Positions 44,179-55,091 of a stretch of DNA of 64,000 bases are shown here, one piece after another. This DNA comes from Galeopsis tetrahit. Its lineage: Eukaryota; Streptophyta; Magnoliopsida; Lamiales; Lamiaceae. The notes below the pieces were generated by a model. It searched no databases and was not told where the DNA came from. It was given only the letters and a program-made list of their open reading frames with translations. The stretch lies in assembly GCA_963675135.1 (NCBI GenBank), contig OY776124.1:13468677-13532676 (forward strand), given 5' to 3'. Position numbers and translations under genes: made by a program. Each line of letters starts with the position of its first letter. The stretch's first letter is position 1.

Positions 44179-44412
44179 CTCCCTCTTTCCACCAAAAGTG
44201 TGCTCACTTTATTTTATATATACTTTTAAAAAAATCATATTTTAATTATAAAAAATATATTTAATATAATAAGTAAAAAATATATTTGGTAGATAGTCAA
44301 TCATATTAGTAAAGTAGAAAAAATATTCAAAAGTTAACTATTTAAATAAAATAAGCACATATTTTGTGGACCCAAAAAAAGAAATGAGCACACTTTTGGT
44401 GGACAAAGGGAG
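44179..44412. mobile_element. Stowaway MITE
   Basis: 234 bp between TA dinucleotides (44177-44178 and 44413-44414). Inverted ends CTCCCTCTTTCCACCAAAAG and its partner CTTTTGGTGGACAAAGGGAG, extending over about 30 bp (AGTGTGCTCA and TGAGCACACT). The CTCCCT start, TA duplication and size are diagnostic of Stowaway (Tc1/mariner-related) MITEs. Confidence 0.93.
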
Positions 44413-44479
44413 TATCAAATATGATTTCTTCTTCAATTCTTTCTTGTGAACATGGTATCAGTTTTGACTTCCGATCATT

Positions 44480-44790
44480 TCACTGCAAAAAAAAGTCTAA
44501 TTTTGATACCGAAATTTAGAGACGGGTATCCAATCTGTCTTTAATAGGTACGGATTAGATACAAATTTGATAAAAAATTGAGATTTGAAACCGAAAATAA
44601 AACAGTCTCTCATTATAAACATATCAAATACAGTTTTTAATTTCAAGAGTTTTAGATACGGATACCACCGTCTCTAATTAGTCAAAATTTTATTCCCACC
44701 ATAAACGAGTCAAAGTGGTGCAGGAATTTTGAATTTTTGAATTGATACGAAATTTGACCGTCTCTAATCGCCATCGGTATCTAAGCTAAA
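44480..44790. mobile_element. Possible CACTA-type fragment
   Basis: Begins CACTGCAAAAAAAAG and contains several copies of AGAGACGG and its complement CCGTCTCTAAT, the kind of short inverted subterminal repeats seen in CACTA ends. No second terminus. Confidence 0.4.
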
Positions 44791-44994
44791 ATTAATAATA
44801 TACTCCATCTGTCCACCAAAAGTCTGATCATTTTCATTATGGGTGATATTTGGGTACACTCGCATGTCTGCAACCACTCATTTTATAAGTTCACCCCCAA
44901 ATTATTATTTTACCACGGTTATCTGCACCCGCTTATTTTATAAGTTCACCCAAAAATATTTTTTTTAAAAAAATAATTACATTTTATATATGCT

Positions 44995-45107
44995 TTAAAA
45001 TTTTCCCCGTCGGGGTTCGGGTCGGGTTCGGGGACAAAAATTCCCCGTCGGGGCCGGGGCCGGAGGAGGCATAAACCGGCCCCGCCCCGCCCCGTTGCCA
45101 CTCCTAG
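44995..45107. mobile_element. GC-rich hAT-type end fragment
   Basis: On the minus strand it starts CCTAGGAGTGGCAACGGGGC, the common TAGGRGTGGCAAC type of plant hAT/MITE terminus, followed by GGGGC and CCCCG blocks. GC content is far above the surroundings. It interrupts the left arm of the repeat element; only one end is identified. Confidence 0.5.
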
Positions 45108-45714
45108 GTGATACTTGGGTACATGCTTTTTTACTACGGTTATCTGCACCCACTCATTTTATAAGTTCACCCCAAAAAATGAGTTCACCCCAAAATCATT
45201 TCTTTTTATCACGGTTATCTGCACCTGCTCATTTTATGAGTTCACCCCCAAATTATTTTTTTACCACAATTACCAGCACCCCTCATTTTATTAGTTCACC
45301 CCAAAATATTTTTTAAAAATAATTACATTTAAATGACTATATTATCCTTTTATTAATTTACACAAAATATAATAAAATCAACCTTAATTTGTATATTTAT
45401 AATCTGCAGTCAAGTCATTGCCGAGTTACAATCGATTCACCACCAATTTACCCATATTTTTAGAAAAAAATCGTAAAACATAATTTAAAAAAAAAAAAAA
45501 ACTATCGAAATTAGCCACAAATCTTGATTTTTTTTCTTTTTAATTTTTCTTCCCCCTCCTCTTTTCCTTCTTTTTTCAGTTTTTATTTCAAACTTCTAAT
45601 TTCTTCATTTTTTTTTCCTTTTAATTTTTTTTTATTTTCCTGCCTTTATTTTCCATTTTTCATGTATATATTTTTTAAATTTTAATACAAAATAATATTA
45701 TAGGTATGATTTTA

Positions 45715-46130
45715 TTATAGTCGATAATACAATAAGTAATAACTAGTAATACCATAAATAGTAATCAGTAATACCATTAACACTAATTAACAATATCTTT
45801 TACAATAACAAATAATTATACACATCTAGTTATATTCAGTAATATCAAAAATAATTATTAGTAATACCACAATCAATAATCAACAATACCATGAATATTA
45901 ATCAGTAACATTTTATACAATAACAAATAATTTCACACATCTAATTGTATTTAGTAATACCAAAAAATATTATTAGTTATATTATGAACAACAATTAGTA
46001 ATACCATGAACAGTATATACAATAAAAAATAACTCCACACATCTAATTATATTCAGAAATACCAAAAACAATTATCAGTAATACCATGAAAAGTAATCAG
46101 TGATACCATGAACAATAATCAGCAATCAAT
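45715..46130. repeat. Tandem repeats, unit about 100-115 bp
   Basis: Three imperfect units each starting TACAATAACAAATAA or similar (45801, about 45915, about 46016) and containing ACACATCTAATTATATTCAG and several AGTAATACCATGAAC motifs. Non-coding. Confidence 0.7.
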
Positions 46131-46534
46131 AGTCGGTTATACGCATACACGAGATTTTAGCGCACACCCCGTACTATTAGGACACACCCCATGAAAGACC
46201 GAAGATACTCTTCTCCTACATAACCATAATTCTCCCCTTATTCTCTCAAACCATATAACATGAAAAAAAAAAATACGTCGCTTGAGACACCCACTCCTCT
46301 CCCAGCCTCGTCAGTTGCCGCTCAAAGCCTCGTTACCAAGGTCTTTCTTCGTTGCCGCAAAAAGTCTCGCCGCCATAGCCTCGTTTGTCGCCGCCGCATT
46401 TGTTTGTGCATATAATCGTGGCCTTTCATTAGATTTGTGCGACCCATTAATTAATTGTCTACACCGAAAAAAGTAATTAGGCTCAAACTTTTAAAGAAAT
46501 TGAAGAATGTATATACACGCGAGTGTATATAAGA

Positions 46535-47000
46535 ATTTGCATATATAAATTAGGATTGATTGTATTATATTTTGTTTAAATTAATAGAAGGGCACTATAA
46601 TAATTTCAGGTGTAATTGTTTTTAAAATATAATTTGAGGGGTGAAGTCAATAAAAGCGGGGTGTAAATAATCGTGACCAATTATTTATATATAAATTATG
46701 ATTGATTGTATTATATTTTGTGTAAATTAATAGAAGGGAATTATAGTAATTTTAGATGTAATTTTTTTTAAATAATAATTATTGGGGGTGAAGTCAACAA
46801 AAGTGGGGGTGTAAATAACTGTGGTCAATTGTTTATATATAAAATAGGTTTGATTGTATTATATTTTGTTTAAGTTAATAGAAAGGCACTATAGTAATTT
46901 TAGGTATAATTTTAAAAAATAAAATTAGGCGATGAAGTCAATAAAAGTGGGGGTGTAAATAACGGTGGTCAATTGTTTATATAATTTGTGGGGGTGAAGT
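46535..47000. repeat. Three tandem units of about 150 bp
   Basis: Units at about 46535-46690, 46690-46840 and 46840-46990, each containing GATTGATTGTATTATATTTT, a TAATAGAAGGGCACTATA-like block and GTGGGGGTGTAAATAAC. A fourth unit is split by the solo LTR and resumes at 49632. Confidence 0.8.
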
Positions 47001-47234
47001 TGATTAGTGTGAAAATTGCTCGAAATTCATGTGTTTAATTTGCATAATTTTATAGAATTTTGTGCATTATTTACACTAAATTGACTAATTACACTTGCTT
47101 TGGAGAAGTGGTGTGGTTTGATATTTTTGTAGAAAAATGAAGATTTTTGGAGCAAAACACGTCTCAATTATTTTATGAAGTTAATTGAAGGAGTGAGACG
47201 AGAATAAAGTTGAAAGGAGAGAAGATTGAAGCTT

Positions 47235-48403
47235 GGGTTGAGGTATATACCCCTCCAACTTTGTTTAATACACTCCCCCTCCACTTTTATTAATTAAATA
47301 TTCATATAAAATGTCTATTTTACCCTTTTCATAAAATACCAAAGATACATACACTCCCAATAAATTAACTAACCCTAATCCTAATTATAACCCTAATCCT
47401 AATTTGAGAGTTATTAGCTAGCCGCCGCCCACAAAACGTTGCCGCCGCCACCCAACCTCCGGCTGCCACTGCCGCCGCCAAACCTCCGGCCACCGTCCAA
47501 CCTCCGGCACCTACCGCCGCCCCTAAATAAAATTTTAGAAATAAAAAAAAAAAAACTTATTTTCGACAAACCAGAGTCGACCAAAATTTATCCCGTCGAC
47601 TCTGGTTGGTCGACCACAAACACTCCGGTCAACTCTGGTTGGTCGACCACAAACACTCTGGTCGACTCTGGTTGATCGACCACAAACACTCCGGTCAACA
47701 AGATATTTTCGAAAGAATTTTTTTTTTTTAAAAATTAAAAATTAAAATTTTCCATAATATTGAGTCGACCAAAAACACTCTCGTCGATAAATTATTATCG
47801 ACGGAAGTTGTTTTGGTAGACTCAGTATTGTCGAAAATTTTAAAAAAAAAGGTAGAGACGAAGAAAAGCCAGAAAAAAAAGAAAAAAAAAACTTACCTGG
47901 TAGGACGAGCAGCGCGAAGAGCGGCGGCGGCGGGACAAATTGGGGGTGGCGCGAAGGGTGGCGGCGGCGGGACAAATTGGGGGTGGCGCGAAGAGCGGCG
48001 GCGGCGACGAAGGGGGAGGACTCTTGGGGGTGGGGCGAAGAGCGGCGGCGGCGCTAGTTAGCGGGAGAAGGGCGGCGATGGAGGAAAGGCGTGGACGGAA
48101 GAAGGGCGGCGACGGTGGACGGATGAAGGGCGGCGGCAAGTTGAGGATGAAGAAGGGAGGAGAAAGAATGAGTTGAGGGAGTAATTAAAGGAGAAAATTA
48201 GGGTTTAGTAAAATTAAAGGAGAAAATTAGGGTTTAGTAAAATTAGGGTTTTTTGTGGGGGTGTATTTATCTTAGAAATTTTAAGAGAAAAGGGTATAAA
48301 AGGTAATTTGGGGGGAGTGCATGTATCCTTACGGTATAAAGTGGGGAGTGTAAGTATCGGGGGAGTGCACTAAACAAAGCTGGAGGGGTATATACCCCAA
48401 CCC
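47235..48403. mobile_element. MULE-type foldback element with captured-looking GC-rich DNA
   Basis: 1169 bp. Inverted ends GGGTTGAGGTATATACCCCT and, from the right, GGGTTGGGGTATATACCCCT, continuing as CTTTGTTTA and CACTCCCCC. Flanked by a perfect 9-bp duplication TTGAAGCTT (47226-47234 and 48404-48412). The interior has two GC-rich inverted arms, GCCGCCGCC at 47421-47525 and GGCGGCGGC at 47921-48135, around TCGAC-rich palindromes. Short ORFs (47439-47675 +, 47813-48176 +, 47840-48139 -) are low-complexity Pro/Gly/Ala readings and not convincing proteins. Pack-MULE-like capture of exon DNA is possible. Confidence 0.9.
47596..47694. repeat. Three tandem 33-bp repeats
   Basis: Three copies of TCGACTCTGGTTGGTCGACC plus ACAAACACTCCGG (47596-47628, 47629-47661, 47662-47694) with one or two substitutions each. 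The period is a multiple of three, so an ORF reads through as repeats of VDSGWSTTNT, but each unit is also a palindrome (GGTTGGTCGACC), so structure may explain it better than coding. Confidence 0.85.
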
Positions 48404-50029
48404 TTGAAGCTTAAAATTATTTGGGCTTAACACTGTATTTGTTTGGCCCATTTAATTAATTAACAGTCCATGTAAATTAAATGATGAAGAGTAGTAGTTG
48501 TATGGGCACCTTGGGCCCACCACGCCATTGCTCAATTGCAACTAGCCCAGGGGGGAATTGGAACGCACGCAGAGCTGGGAGAAGAAGGGCGCAGCTGATT
48601 GGGAAACCCTCCTCCCCTTCACACCACTCAATTTTTTTTAGTTTAATTTCATTTCCTTAGCTAGTTTTTAATGTAGTATTTTATTTTATTGCAAGCATTT
48701 GGAGGATTTAAAGACATTTGAGGACTGAGGTGATATTTTTCCTTTATTTAATGCTTTGTTATTTTTATTTCATGTGTTTGTTTTCATTTGTTAATTTAAT
48801 TATTAGTTAGGTTTGTTGGTGTTTGGGTGTTTGGATTTATGATGGAATTAGATTTTTAGTTTAATTATGATTGTTTAATTTAATTGGAAGGTGTGTTGAT
48901 TAGGTTAATGGGTTTTGGTTGATCATTTGCTTGAATTCAATTATTAGGTTGTATGTTGAAGCATGATTAGTGCAACGAGAGTTGGTTAGTCGTGATAGAT
49001 CGTATGATCGAGGGTTGAGATTGAGTGGATTGAGTTAATATTGGGTTATCGCAACGAGAGTTGGGTAATTTCATTAGAACCCCATTAATTTACACTAATT
49101 ATTTGAATGAAAGTTTGAGTGATTAGTGAAGAGACTATAGGAGTTTGGTTTCTAGTATTCAAGTGGAAAAACATGGTTAGAGATTAAATTAGTATAGCTT
49201 AGGTAGAATCATCTAATTGTGTGATTACCCGGGTAAGAACGTCTCTATTCTTCCTCTCGATCCGAGGTGCTTTGTTAGATATATTTTTAGTGATTGCTCT
49301 TATCATACATCAATCAATGAAATTAAACGTTCAAGTTAATCTTTAATCGATTTCCACATAATGAAGAACACCCAAACACTACTTCTCCCCATTTGATATT
49401 TGATCATCACTTTACTCGCTTTTCTTAGTTAGTATTTATCTTGTTGATTTTTACATTTAGTCTTTAGCTCACCCCCATGTTCTATCACTATAATTACGTG
49501 TCGACACACAACACTAAGACTACACTAGCTAACTAATCCCGTAGTTCGATAATTTAACCGGGCACTTATCTATTACTACGAGGACCCTCTTATACTTGAG
49601 AGGTGAGTATTGAAAAATACGTGTCAGAAGTCAACAAAAGTGGGGGTGTAAATAACTGTGGTCAATTGTTTATATAATTTGTGTGTGTGAAGTTAACAAA
49701 AGTGGGGGTATAGTCAATCATCAGATTGAAATTGAAATTAAAATTAAAATTAAAATTAAAATTAGGTATTTACGGTACATGCGAGTGTACGGGAGAATTT
49801 GGCTTTCATTATTTGTCTATACAACAAAATTATGCTCATTTCCTTTTATGAAAACAATGATTTTTTTTTTTACCTCACAACAATCCACAACACTCTTTAT
49901 CTATATTTTATTAAAACATGTGTCTAACCAAGGAGGCATAGTTTTTGTGGACAAAGGGAGTAATATATATCCTTTTAATTTAAAATAAATAAAAATATTT
50001 AATTATAAAATGACATATATATCTAGAAT

Positions 50030-50230
50030 TGTCAAATAGGTTGGACCGGACTGGGCCCGCTAGCTCGGCCCATGGCCCGTTGGGAATGTATGTTTCCTTC
50101 GAATTGGGCCGGATCTAGACTTGGTCGAGTCGGGCCGCAACCCAAAATTGATCGTACCGAGAGGAGTCAGACCTGACCCAAATTGCGCTGGGCTTCCGGG
50201 CCTAGAGATCTACGACCCAGCTAACTCGGG
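50030..50230. mobile_element. Degenerate GGGCCGG-rich terminal fragment
   Basis: Starts AATTGTCAAATAGGTTGGAC and continues with GGACTGGGCCCGC and GTCGGGCCG blocks, the style of degenerate hAT termini. Locally GC-rich within AT-rich DNA. A partner end is not identified. Confidence 0.35.
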
Positions 50231-50260
50231 AAAAAGTTAATCACTTATATTAATCACTAA

Positions 50261-50724
50261 GGATATGATTGGTATGTGGTAATAGTTTTAGAATGGAATG
50301 AGCATTCATGAGTCTATTCCTAATCTCACGATTGATATGTTTTTTTATTTGGAATCCCGATTCCACAAGGAATGGTGATTCCCAAAAATAAAGCATTGTG
50401 ATTCCTCTCCATCCCCCTGTCTTTCCCCATTCCATTCCGTGTGAAATTAATTTTTTTAAAATAAAATCATCACCTATATTTTATTTTTACAAAATTATCC
50501 TTCTCAATAATTAAACAAGATATTCATTAATCGTTATCTTTAATCAAAATCTTGAACCCTAATTCACGCAATGATTTTCATAAACCTAGTTCTCTAATCA
50601 CTACAATCCAATTGACGGCTTCACGCAAGAAAAAAGATGTCAAGGAGAGAAGGACGTTAATTAAGAAAGGAGAACTAGACATATGTGATGAATTAGAGAA
50701 ATATTCAGAAGTTTTGTTCTATGC

Positions 50725-50755
<31 letters not shown>

Positions 50756-50800
50756 GAAACAAAAGCGAAAAAGAAATAATTATTGATATAATTTGGAAGG

Positions 50801-50840
<40 letters not shown>

Positions 50841-51280
50841 ACGATATGTGAGAGATATATATTATATTGTTCATTGAGAATTCATGCTTTATATATGAAT
50901 CGTTTCTTAATTGGAGAAGGAATCGTTTCTTTTCTTGATTGCAGAAGCCGTAAGATGTTCACCATTTTTTTAAAATTAAAATTATTTATCTAAAATTTTA
51001 TCATTATATTAAGAATAGTATATTGATCAATTTAATATATTTTTATAAAATATATATGGAAGGGTATCTTAGTCATTCAATATAAACTCTGTGAATTATT
51101 TTGTATTTCATTTTATTATACCAATTATAGAATGGAATCAACCAAGAAAATATTTTTTCATTCCTAGTTAATACCAATCATAAAAATTTCATTCAAACAT
51201 TTATTCCATTCAGATTTTCATTCCATTCTTAAATTTATTCCATTCAATCACAATTTCATTCCGTCATACCAATTAATCAC
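50261..51280. mobile_element. PIF/Harbinger-type non-autonomous element
   Basis: 1020 bp flanked by TAA (50258-50260 and 51281-51283). Inverted ends GGATATGATTGGTATG and, from the right, GTGATTAATTGGTATG, followed on both sides by runs of GAATGGAATGA-like sequence. A TAA duplication and a TTGGTATG-type end fit Tourist/PIF elements. AT dinucleotide runs at 50727-50755 and 50808-50832. The ORF at 50552-50779 is not recognisable as a transposase. Confidence 0.75.
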
Positions 51281-51659
51281 TAAATTTGTGGCTTATAATT
51301 ATTGTAATTTTTTATATTTATAAATTGTAAATGTAGTTTTATTTTTAATTCCTTTGTTTATTAATAATTCCTTTATTTGTTAATTCACACAATAAAGACT
51401 TAATTATCATGTAAACTAAATGGATATAAAAACTAAAGAAATTATGTTCAAACAATATAACAATTTTTTTTAATTTAATCAATAATTTTCTAATTTAATA
51501 TAAAAATTCCTAATTTAATCTATAATTTTCTAATTTAATCGACATATTTTTAATTTAATCAACAAAATTTCTATTTTAATCAATTATAATTTCCTAACTA
51601 ACAAATTTCCTTTTTAATTAATAAATTAATTTTTGCACAAATTTTTATTTATTTTTAAT

Positions 51660-51919
51660 TTTGTAATTAACGACGGAAATTTTCGTCGGTAATCACAAAT
51701 TCTTTTTATTTTTTTTTTAATTTTGTTGTTAGAGACGGAAATTTTCGTCGGCAATAATGCGTATTTTTTTTAATTTTTTTTTGTGATTGCCGATGAATAT
51801 CCGTCGATAATTACTGACGGAAAACAAATTTCATCGGTAAATTAGTTGACTTTGTTAATCCGTCGGTAATAATCGGTAAAATTCTATTTGTATTTCACTT
51901 TTTTTTTTTTTTTGTAGTG
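51660..51919. mobile_element. CACTA transposon right-end fragment
   Basis: Ends TTTTTTTTGTAGTG at 51919, the inverted CACTAC terminus. Preceded by several copies of GACGGAAATTTTCGTCGG and CCGTCGGTAAT, the characteristic palindromic subterminal repeats of CACTA elements. The left terminus is not found; the sequence from 51284 to 51660 is AT-rich and could be part of it. Confidence 0.7.
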
Positions 51920-52170
51920 TACCTTGCTACACATGATAGTTTGTTTTGGCCCGCCTTTCAAACAAGTTAATAAATAAATTAGGGGGTAAATTGCAAAGAT
52001 AGTTCCTAAGAGAATGTCTCCACTTCAAAATGGTCTCATTTTCAACACTTTTGATCTCATGAGATATTTCCGTTAAATATCTAACATAAAAGAGGCGTGA
52101 GTTACACGCACCGTTAACTAAAGATTAAAAAAAAAAAAACTTATTTATAAAATTATTAATTGTCAGCTAT
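51920..52170. other. AT-rich spacer
   Basis: No gene or element termini recognised; A run at 52129-52139. Confidence 0.35.
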
Positions 52171-52510
52171 TGATTCACGTATTTAACAACTCTAAAATAC
52201 ACGACCGCAAGTATATGGTGTATATTGTAGTGAAGTAAGTACGAGGTTGATCCCGCTGAGAGGTGTAGTGTAAAAGTGGAGTTTGTCGATATAAGTTTTA
52301 AATAGACGACGATCGATAAGTTTGAATGATGAATTACCCTAAAATTGTCTACCAAATGTCACAAATAAACAATAAAAGGGTAATATGAAATCGATCAACA
52401 AATGCTCATGCAAATCAAAGAGACGAGAAAAATACGGGTAAAACTCGATTAAGAGAGGGTAGGTTCTAAAGCACATGTACTAATTTAGCCTATGTGTCCA
52501 TCTTGTATGA
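52171..52510 (-). mobile_element. Diverged LTR end fragment, same family as 53130-55027
   Basis: Starts TGATTCACGTATTTAACAAC and keeps the family blocks ACGACCGCAAGTATA, GTACGAGGTTGATCCC, GATGAATTACCCTAAA and GAGGGTAGGTTC in the same order as 53130-53420. The similarity fades at about 52510. More diverged than the neighbouring copy, so probably older. Confidence 0.7.
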
Positions 52511-52825
52511 GCCTAATTTTCCCTATGAACTAGTGGAGCTTGAATGTTGACAAATGTGGTTGAATTGAAGTGAAATATGAATTTGGTGGATGGTGGATTT
52601 GTTTGGTTGGAAAGTGAAGAGATTGAAAAGGAAAAAAAGATGAATTGTGAGTTGTGCATAAAAAAGATTGAGATGATGTAAAAAAAAAATTGAAAAGAAA
52701 ACTCTCTTATGTACAAGAATTTGGTAGAGCTTGAAGTTCAAAATTGTTCAAAAAGTTTTGGTGGTGAAGAATGTGCTTTAAAAGAGTGAGCAAATGAATT
52801 ATGGGAGTTTAGAATTTGGAGTTGC
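52511..52825. other. Spacer between LTR fragment and SINE
   Basis: No recognised gene. May be the diverged continuation of the LTR fragment to its left. Confidence 0.35.
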
Positions 52826-52945
52826 TTTTTTTTTTTTTGAATTACATTAAATACCCATCATTTTTCCCCTCTCCATGACTCGAACCCATGATCTAAGGCC
52901 TAGGTAGTGGTGCTCTAACCACTTGAGCTATCCCACTTTGTCTAA
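52826..52945 (-). mobile_element. tRNA-derived SINE
   Basis: On the minus strand: GGGATAGCTCAAGTGGTTAG with an A-box (TAGCTCAAGTGG, 52919-52930) and a B-box (GGTTCGAGTCATGG, 52873-52886), about 33 bp between the boxes, then a short unique part and a poly-A tail (seen as T's at 52827-52838). The head resembles an ordinary tRNA closely, but the 3' acceptor half does not pair and it runs into an A tail, which favours a SINE over a gene. Target duplication not confirmed. Confidence 0.65.
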
Positions 52946-53129
52946 AAAAAAAAAATGTTCCTCACCCTAACCAAAGAGCCTACATTACAATCAAATGATA
53001 AGTCCTTATTGATTCATTGATTGAACACTTTCATGTGGTGGACAACTTAGACTTTTGGCAAGCATATGGTAGTGCACTTGTGTGATTTGATGTTGAGAGC
53101 ATACACTTCCTTGATATACACTTTGAGAG

Positions 53130-55027
53130 TGATTCGCGTGTTATACAACACTAGAATAAACGACCGCAAGTATACGGCGTCTATCGTAGCGTGATAAGCA
53201 CGAGGTCGATCCCACAGAGAGGTATAGCGTAAAAATGTAGTTTGTTAACGAAATTCTATTTAGACGCGATCGATAAATTGAAAGTGGTGAATTACCCTAA
53301 ATTATCTACCGAATTGTCACTAGTAAACAATTAAAAGAGTAATTATAAAATCGATCAAATACCATGCAAATCAAGAAACGAAAGTAAAACGAATGAAAAC
53401 TCAAAGAGAGAAGGTAGGTTCCAAGGCAATTGTAACACTTAGATATCCGTTTATGAATTGTAACTCGTTTAAATGGTCATTAAGGTTGTCTTCATATAGG
53501 GTGATCACAAAAGAAGAATTAATCAATCTCTCGATACAACTAATCCAAAGGAGCATGCAACATAGGTTCGTATTTCTACATCACAAACGTCACACAGCCT
53601 AAAATAGCCCCTAAGATCATTCAATTCCCTCTCCGATAACTAATCCTCTCTCGAGATCATAATAATATCGGGTTGCATGCTTGCATACGATTAATGGAAT
53701 AAATCTTTCAATATTATCCCAATTAATAATGAATTAAGCAAATCATCATGGCCAATAACAACATGCTTTGCAATGGAGAATTAAGCATACAAATAAGATG
53801 ACAAACACCAATTAAAGCAAGAAATTAGTTCATAAACTTCAATCCAAATATTTACAATGCCTTAGAACCACAAAGTGTTTAGCCAATAACTAGCATGATC
53901 CAATTACAAATTCCAAATGAAATAACTAAATAAAAAGAAAGAGAACAAGAAAGCTTAGTCTAGAATGTGGTAGGGAATGGAATTTCCAAGCTATTGCATC
54001 CTCTCTTGCTTGAATTGATGGAGAAATGAGAGAGATATTGTCAAATCACCTTGAATTGTGTGCTACTATGTGTGGGAATTGAAGAATTGGGGGAGAGTGT
54101 CTTGGATTTCAAGAAAAAAGGTTTATATAGTGTTGGGGTAGGGTTTGGAGGGCAAAATTGCAAGTTGGTCCCTAAAAAATGGCCAAAATATGTGAAAAGC
54201 ACCGAATTTGAACTTTGGCCTGGTTGGAGCTCGGCCGAGCAGGTGGCTCGGCCGTGCTCGGCGGATTGCGAAATGGGGAGTGCTCGACCGTGGCAGCTTC
54301 TCGGTCGAGGCGTGCGGAACAGGGGAGGTCAGGTGCTCGGCCGAGCAGGCAGCTCGGCCGTGCTTGCTCGAGGCATGTCTTGGCTAAAATCATCGGTTTC
54401 GAGGTGAAACTGATCGAGCAAGGTGCTCGACCGTGGCCTTCAGATTTCGTCTTGGCTGCAGCTCGGCCGTGCATGGTGCTCGGCCGTGCCCTTGCTGTGG
54501 CCAATTTCCCTCAGTCTCTTGGTGCATTTTCTCGAGCATGGTGCTCGACCGTGCCCTGATTTGGCTTGGCTCGAGCTCGGCCGAGAAGGGTGCTCGGCCG
54601 TGCCCTCTCTTGGCACAAAAAATATCAGTCTCTTGGTGCAATTCCTCGAGCACGATGCACGGCCGTGGCCTTGGTTTGGCCTGAAAATGGCTCGGCCGAG
54701 CTATGAGCTCGGCCGTGTTCCTTCGCGATTTCTACCCCTTTCTCGTTTCGTGCATATCTTTCGCCTCGGGTGTCGGATTGACTCGATTCCTTTGGCTAAT
54801 CCACTCCGTTTTTCGAGAAGAATCCAACCGTGCACCCCTATTCTTGATCCAATGAAGTATGATTGGTGTTTTGCTCCAAATTCCATCGTATTTCCTACAA
54901 AATCGACAAAACACAACCTTTCTCTCATTTCGGCTTAAACAATCATATTCAATGCATAATTCAATGAAATCCACATGAAACCATGCTTCACATGTGCCCC
55001 TAAAACGTGTAAATTCCACCCGAATCA
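53130..55027 (-). mobile_element. 3' LTR of an Athila/Tat-like Gypsy element
   Basis: 1898 bp, from TGATTCGCGTG (53130) to CCCGAATCA (55027). Homologous over most of its length to the inverted LTR at 1639-3261 (for example TCGATCCCACAGAGAG at 53206 and GTGCACCCCTATTCTTGATC at 54832). Its element-strand start is preceded by a polypurine tract, TTTAAGTTTGGGGGGGG (55029-55045), so it is a 3' LTR. It contains a cluster of CGGCCG palindromes at 54225-54720. The rest of the element is cut by the Sirevirus at 55092. Confidence 0.88.
54225..54720. repeat. CTCGGCCGAGC / GCTCGGCCGTG palindrome cluster in the LTR
   Basis: About 15-18 variants of GCTCGGCCGTG and CTCGGCCGAG spread over 500 bp, often next to CTCTTGGTG and TTGGCTTGGC direct repeats. 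Corresponds in position to the CCGGCCGGGC cluster at 1950-2200 in the sister LTR. The three overlapping ORFs here are artefacts of the repeat. Confidence 0.85.
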
Positions 55028-55091
55028 AACCCCCCCCAAACTTAAAATGTTGTTTATCCTCAAACAACTAAGCACTTAAAGCAATGAGGGT
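55028..55091 (-). mobile_element. Gypsy internal remnant with polypurine tract
   Basis: 64 bp of the Gypsy internal region: the plus-strand CCCCCCCCAAACTTAAAATG and TTATCCTCAAACAAC are the complement of the 3' polypurine tract and its conserved upstream box. It ends exactly where the Sirevirus LTR begins. Confidence 0.8.

Larger units (their letters stand above)
47001..49626 (+). mobile_element. Solo LTR (Gypsy-like), containing a MULE
   Basis: Starts TGATTAGTGTG at 47001 and ends ACGTGTCA at 49626; 1448 bp after removal of the MULE and its duplication. Flanked by perfect 5-bp copies GAAGT (46996-47000 and 49627-49631). Removing it restores GTGAAGTCAACAAAAGTGGG, a normal repeat unit of the host element. 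The 3' part (CACTAATTAT to CCGTAGTTCGATAATTTAAC) has the look of Gypsy LTR ends. Orientation is inferred from the TG...CA content and is uncertain. Confidence 0.85.
44802..49790. mobile_element. Tandem-repeat-armed non-autonomous element, interrupted by a solo LTR
   Basis: The left arm (about 44850-45400) and right arm (about 46535-47000 plus 49627-49790) are inverted copies of the same units. Left units read TTATCTGCACCCACTCATTT and ATAAGTTCACCCC; right units read GTGAAGTCAACAAAAGTGGG and TGTAAATAACTGTGG. Both ends carry a related terminal motif: GTACACTCGCATGT at 44852 and ACATGCGAGTGTAC at 49779. The core (45400-46535) is AT-rich and non-coding, with its own repeats. Stowaway-like single ends lie at 44803 (CTCCATCTGTCCACC) and 49946 (TGTGGACAAAGGGAG). 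Superfamily not assigned; boundaries approximate. Confidence 0.6.

Noticed and set aside
47595..47695. Short repeats as a CRISPR or attachment site
   Set aside because: Three contiguous 33-bp tandem units inside a MULE; no spacers.
44803..49961. A single giant Stowaway element spanning the two lone ends
   Set aside because: The ends are 5 kb apart and match only over ~15 bp; independent fragments are as likely.
50552..50993. ORFs around the AT dinucleotide runs
   Set aside because: The reading depends on simple repeats (IYIYIY); no transposase motif.
52873..52930. A true tRNA gene
   Set aside because: A and B boxes are good, but the acceptor stem does not pair and an A tail follows; a SINE fits better.
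54051..54938. ORFs of 83-171 aa rich in Ala/Arg/Gly
   Set aside because: Same reason: LTR palindrome cluster, with no family resemblance.
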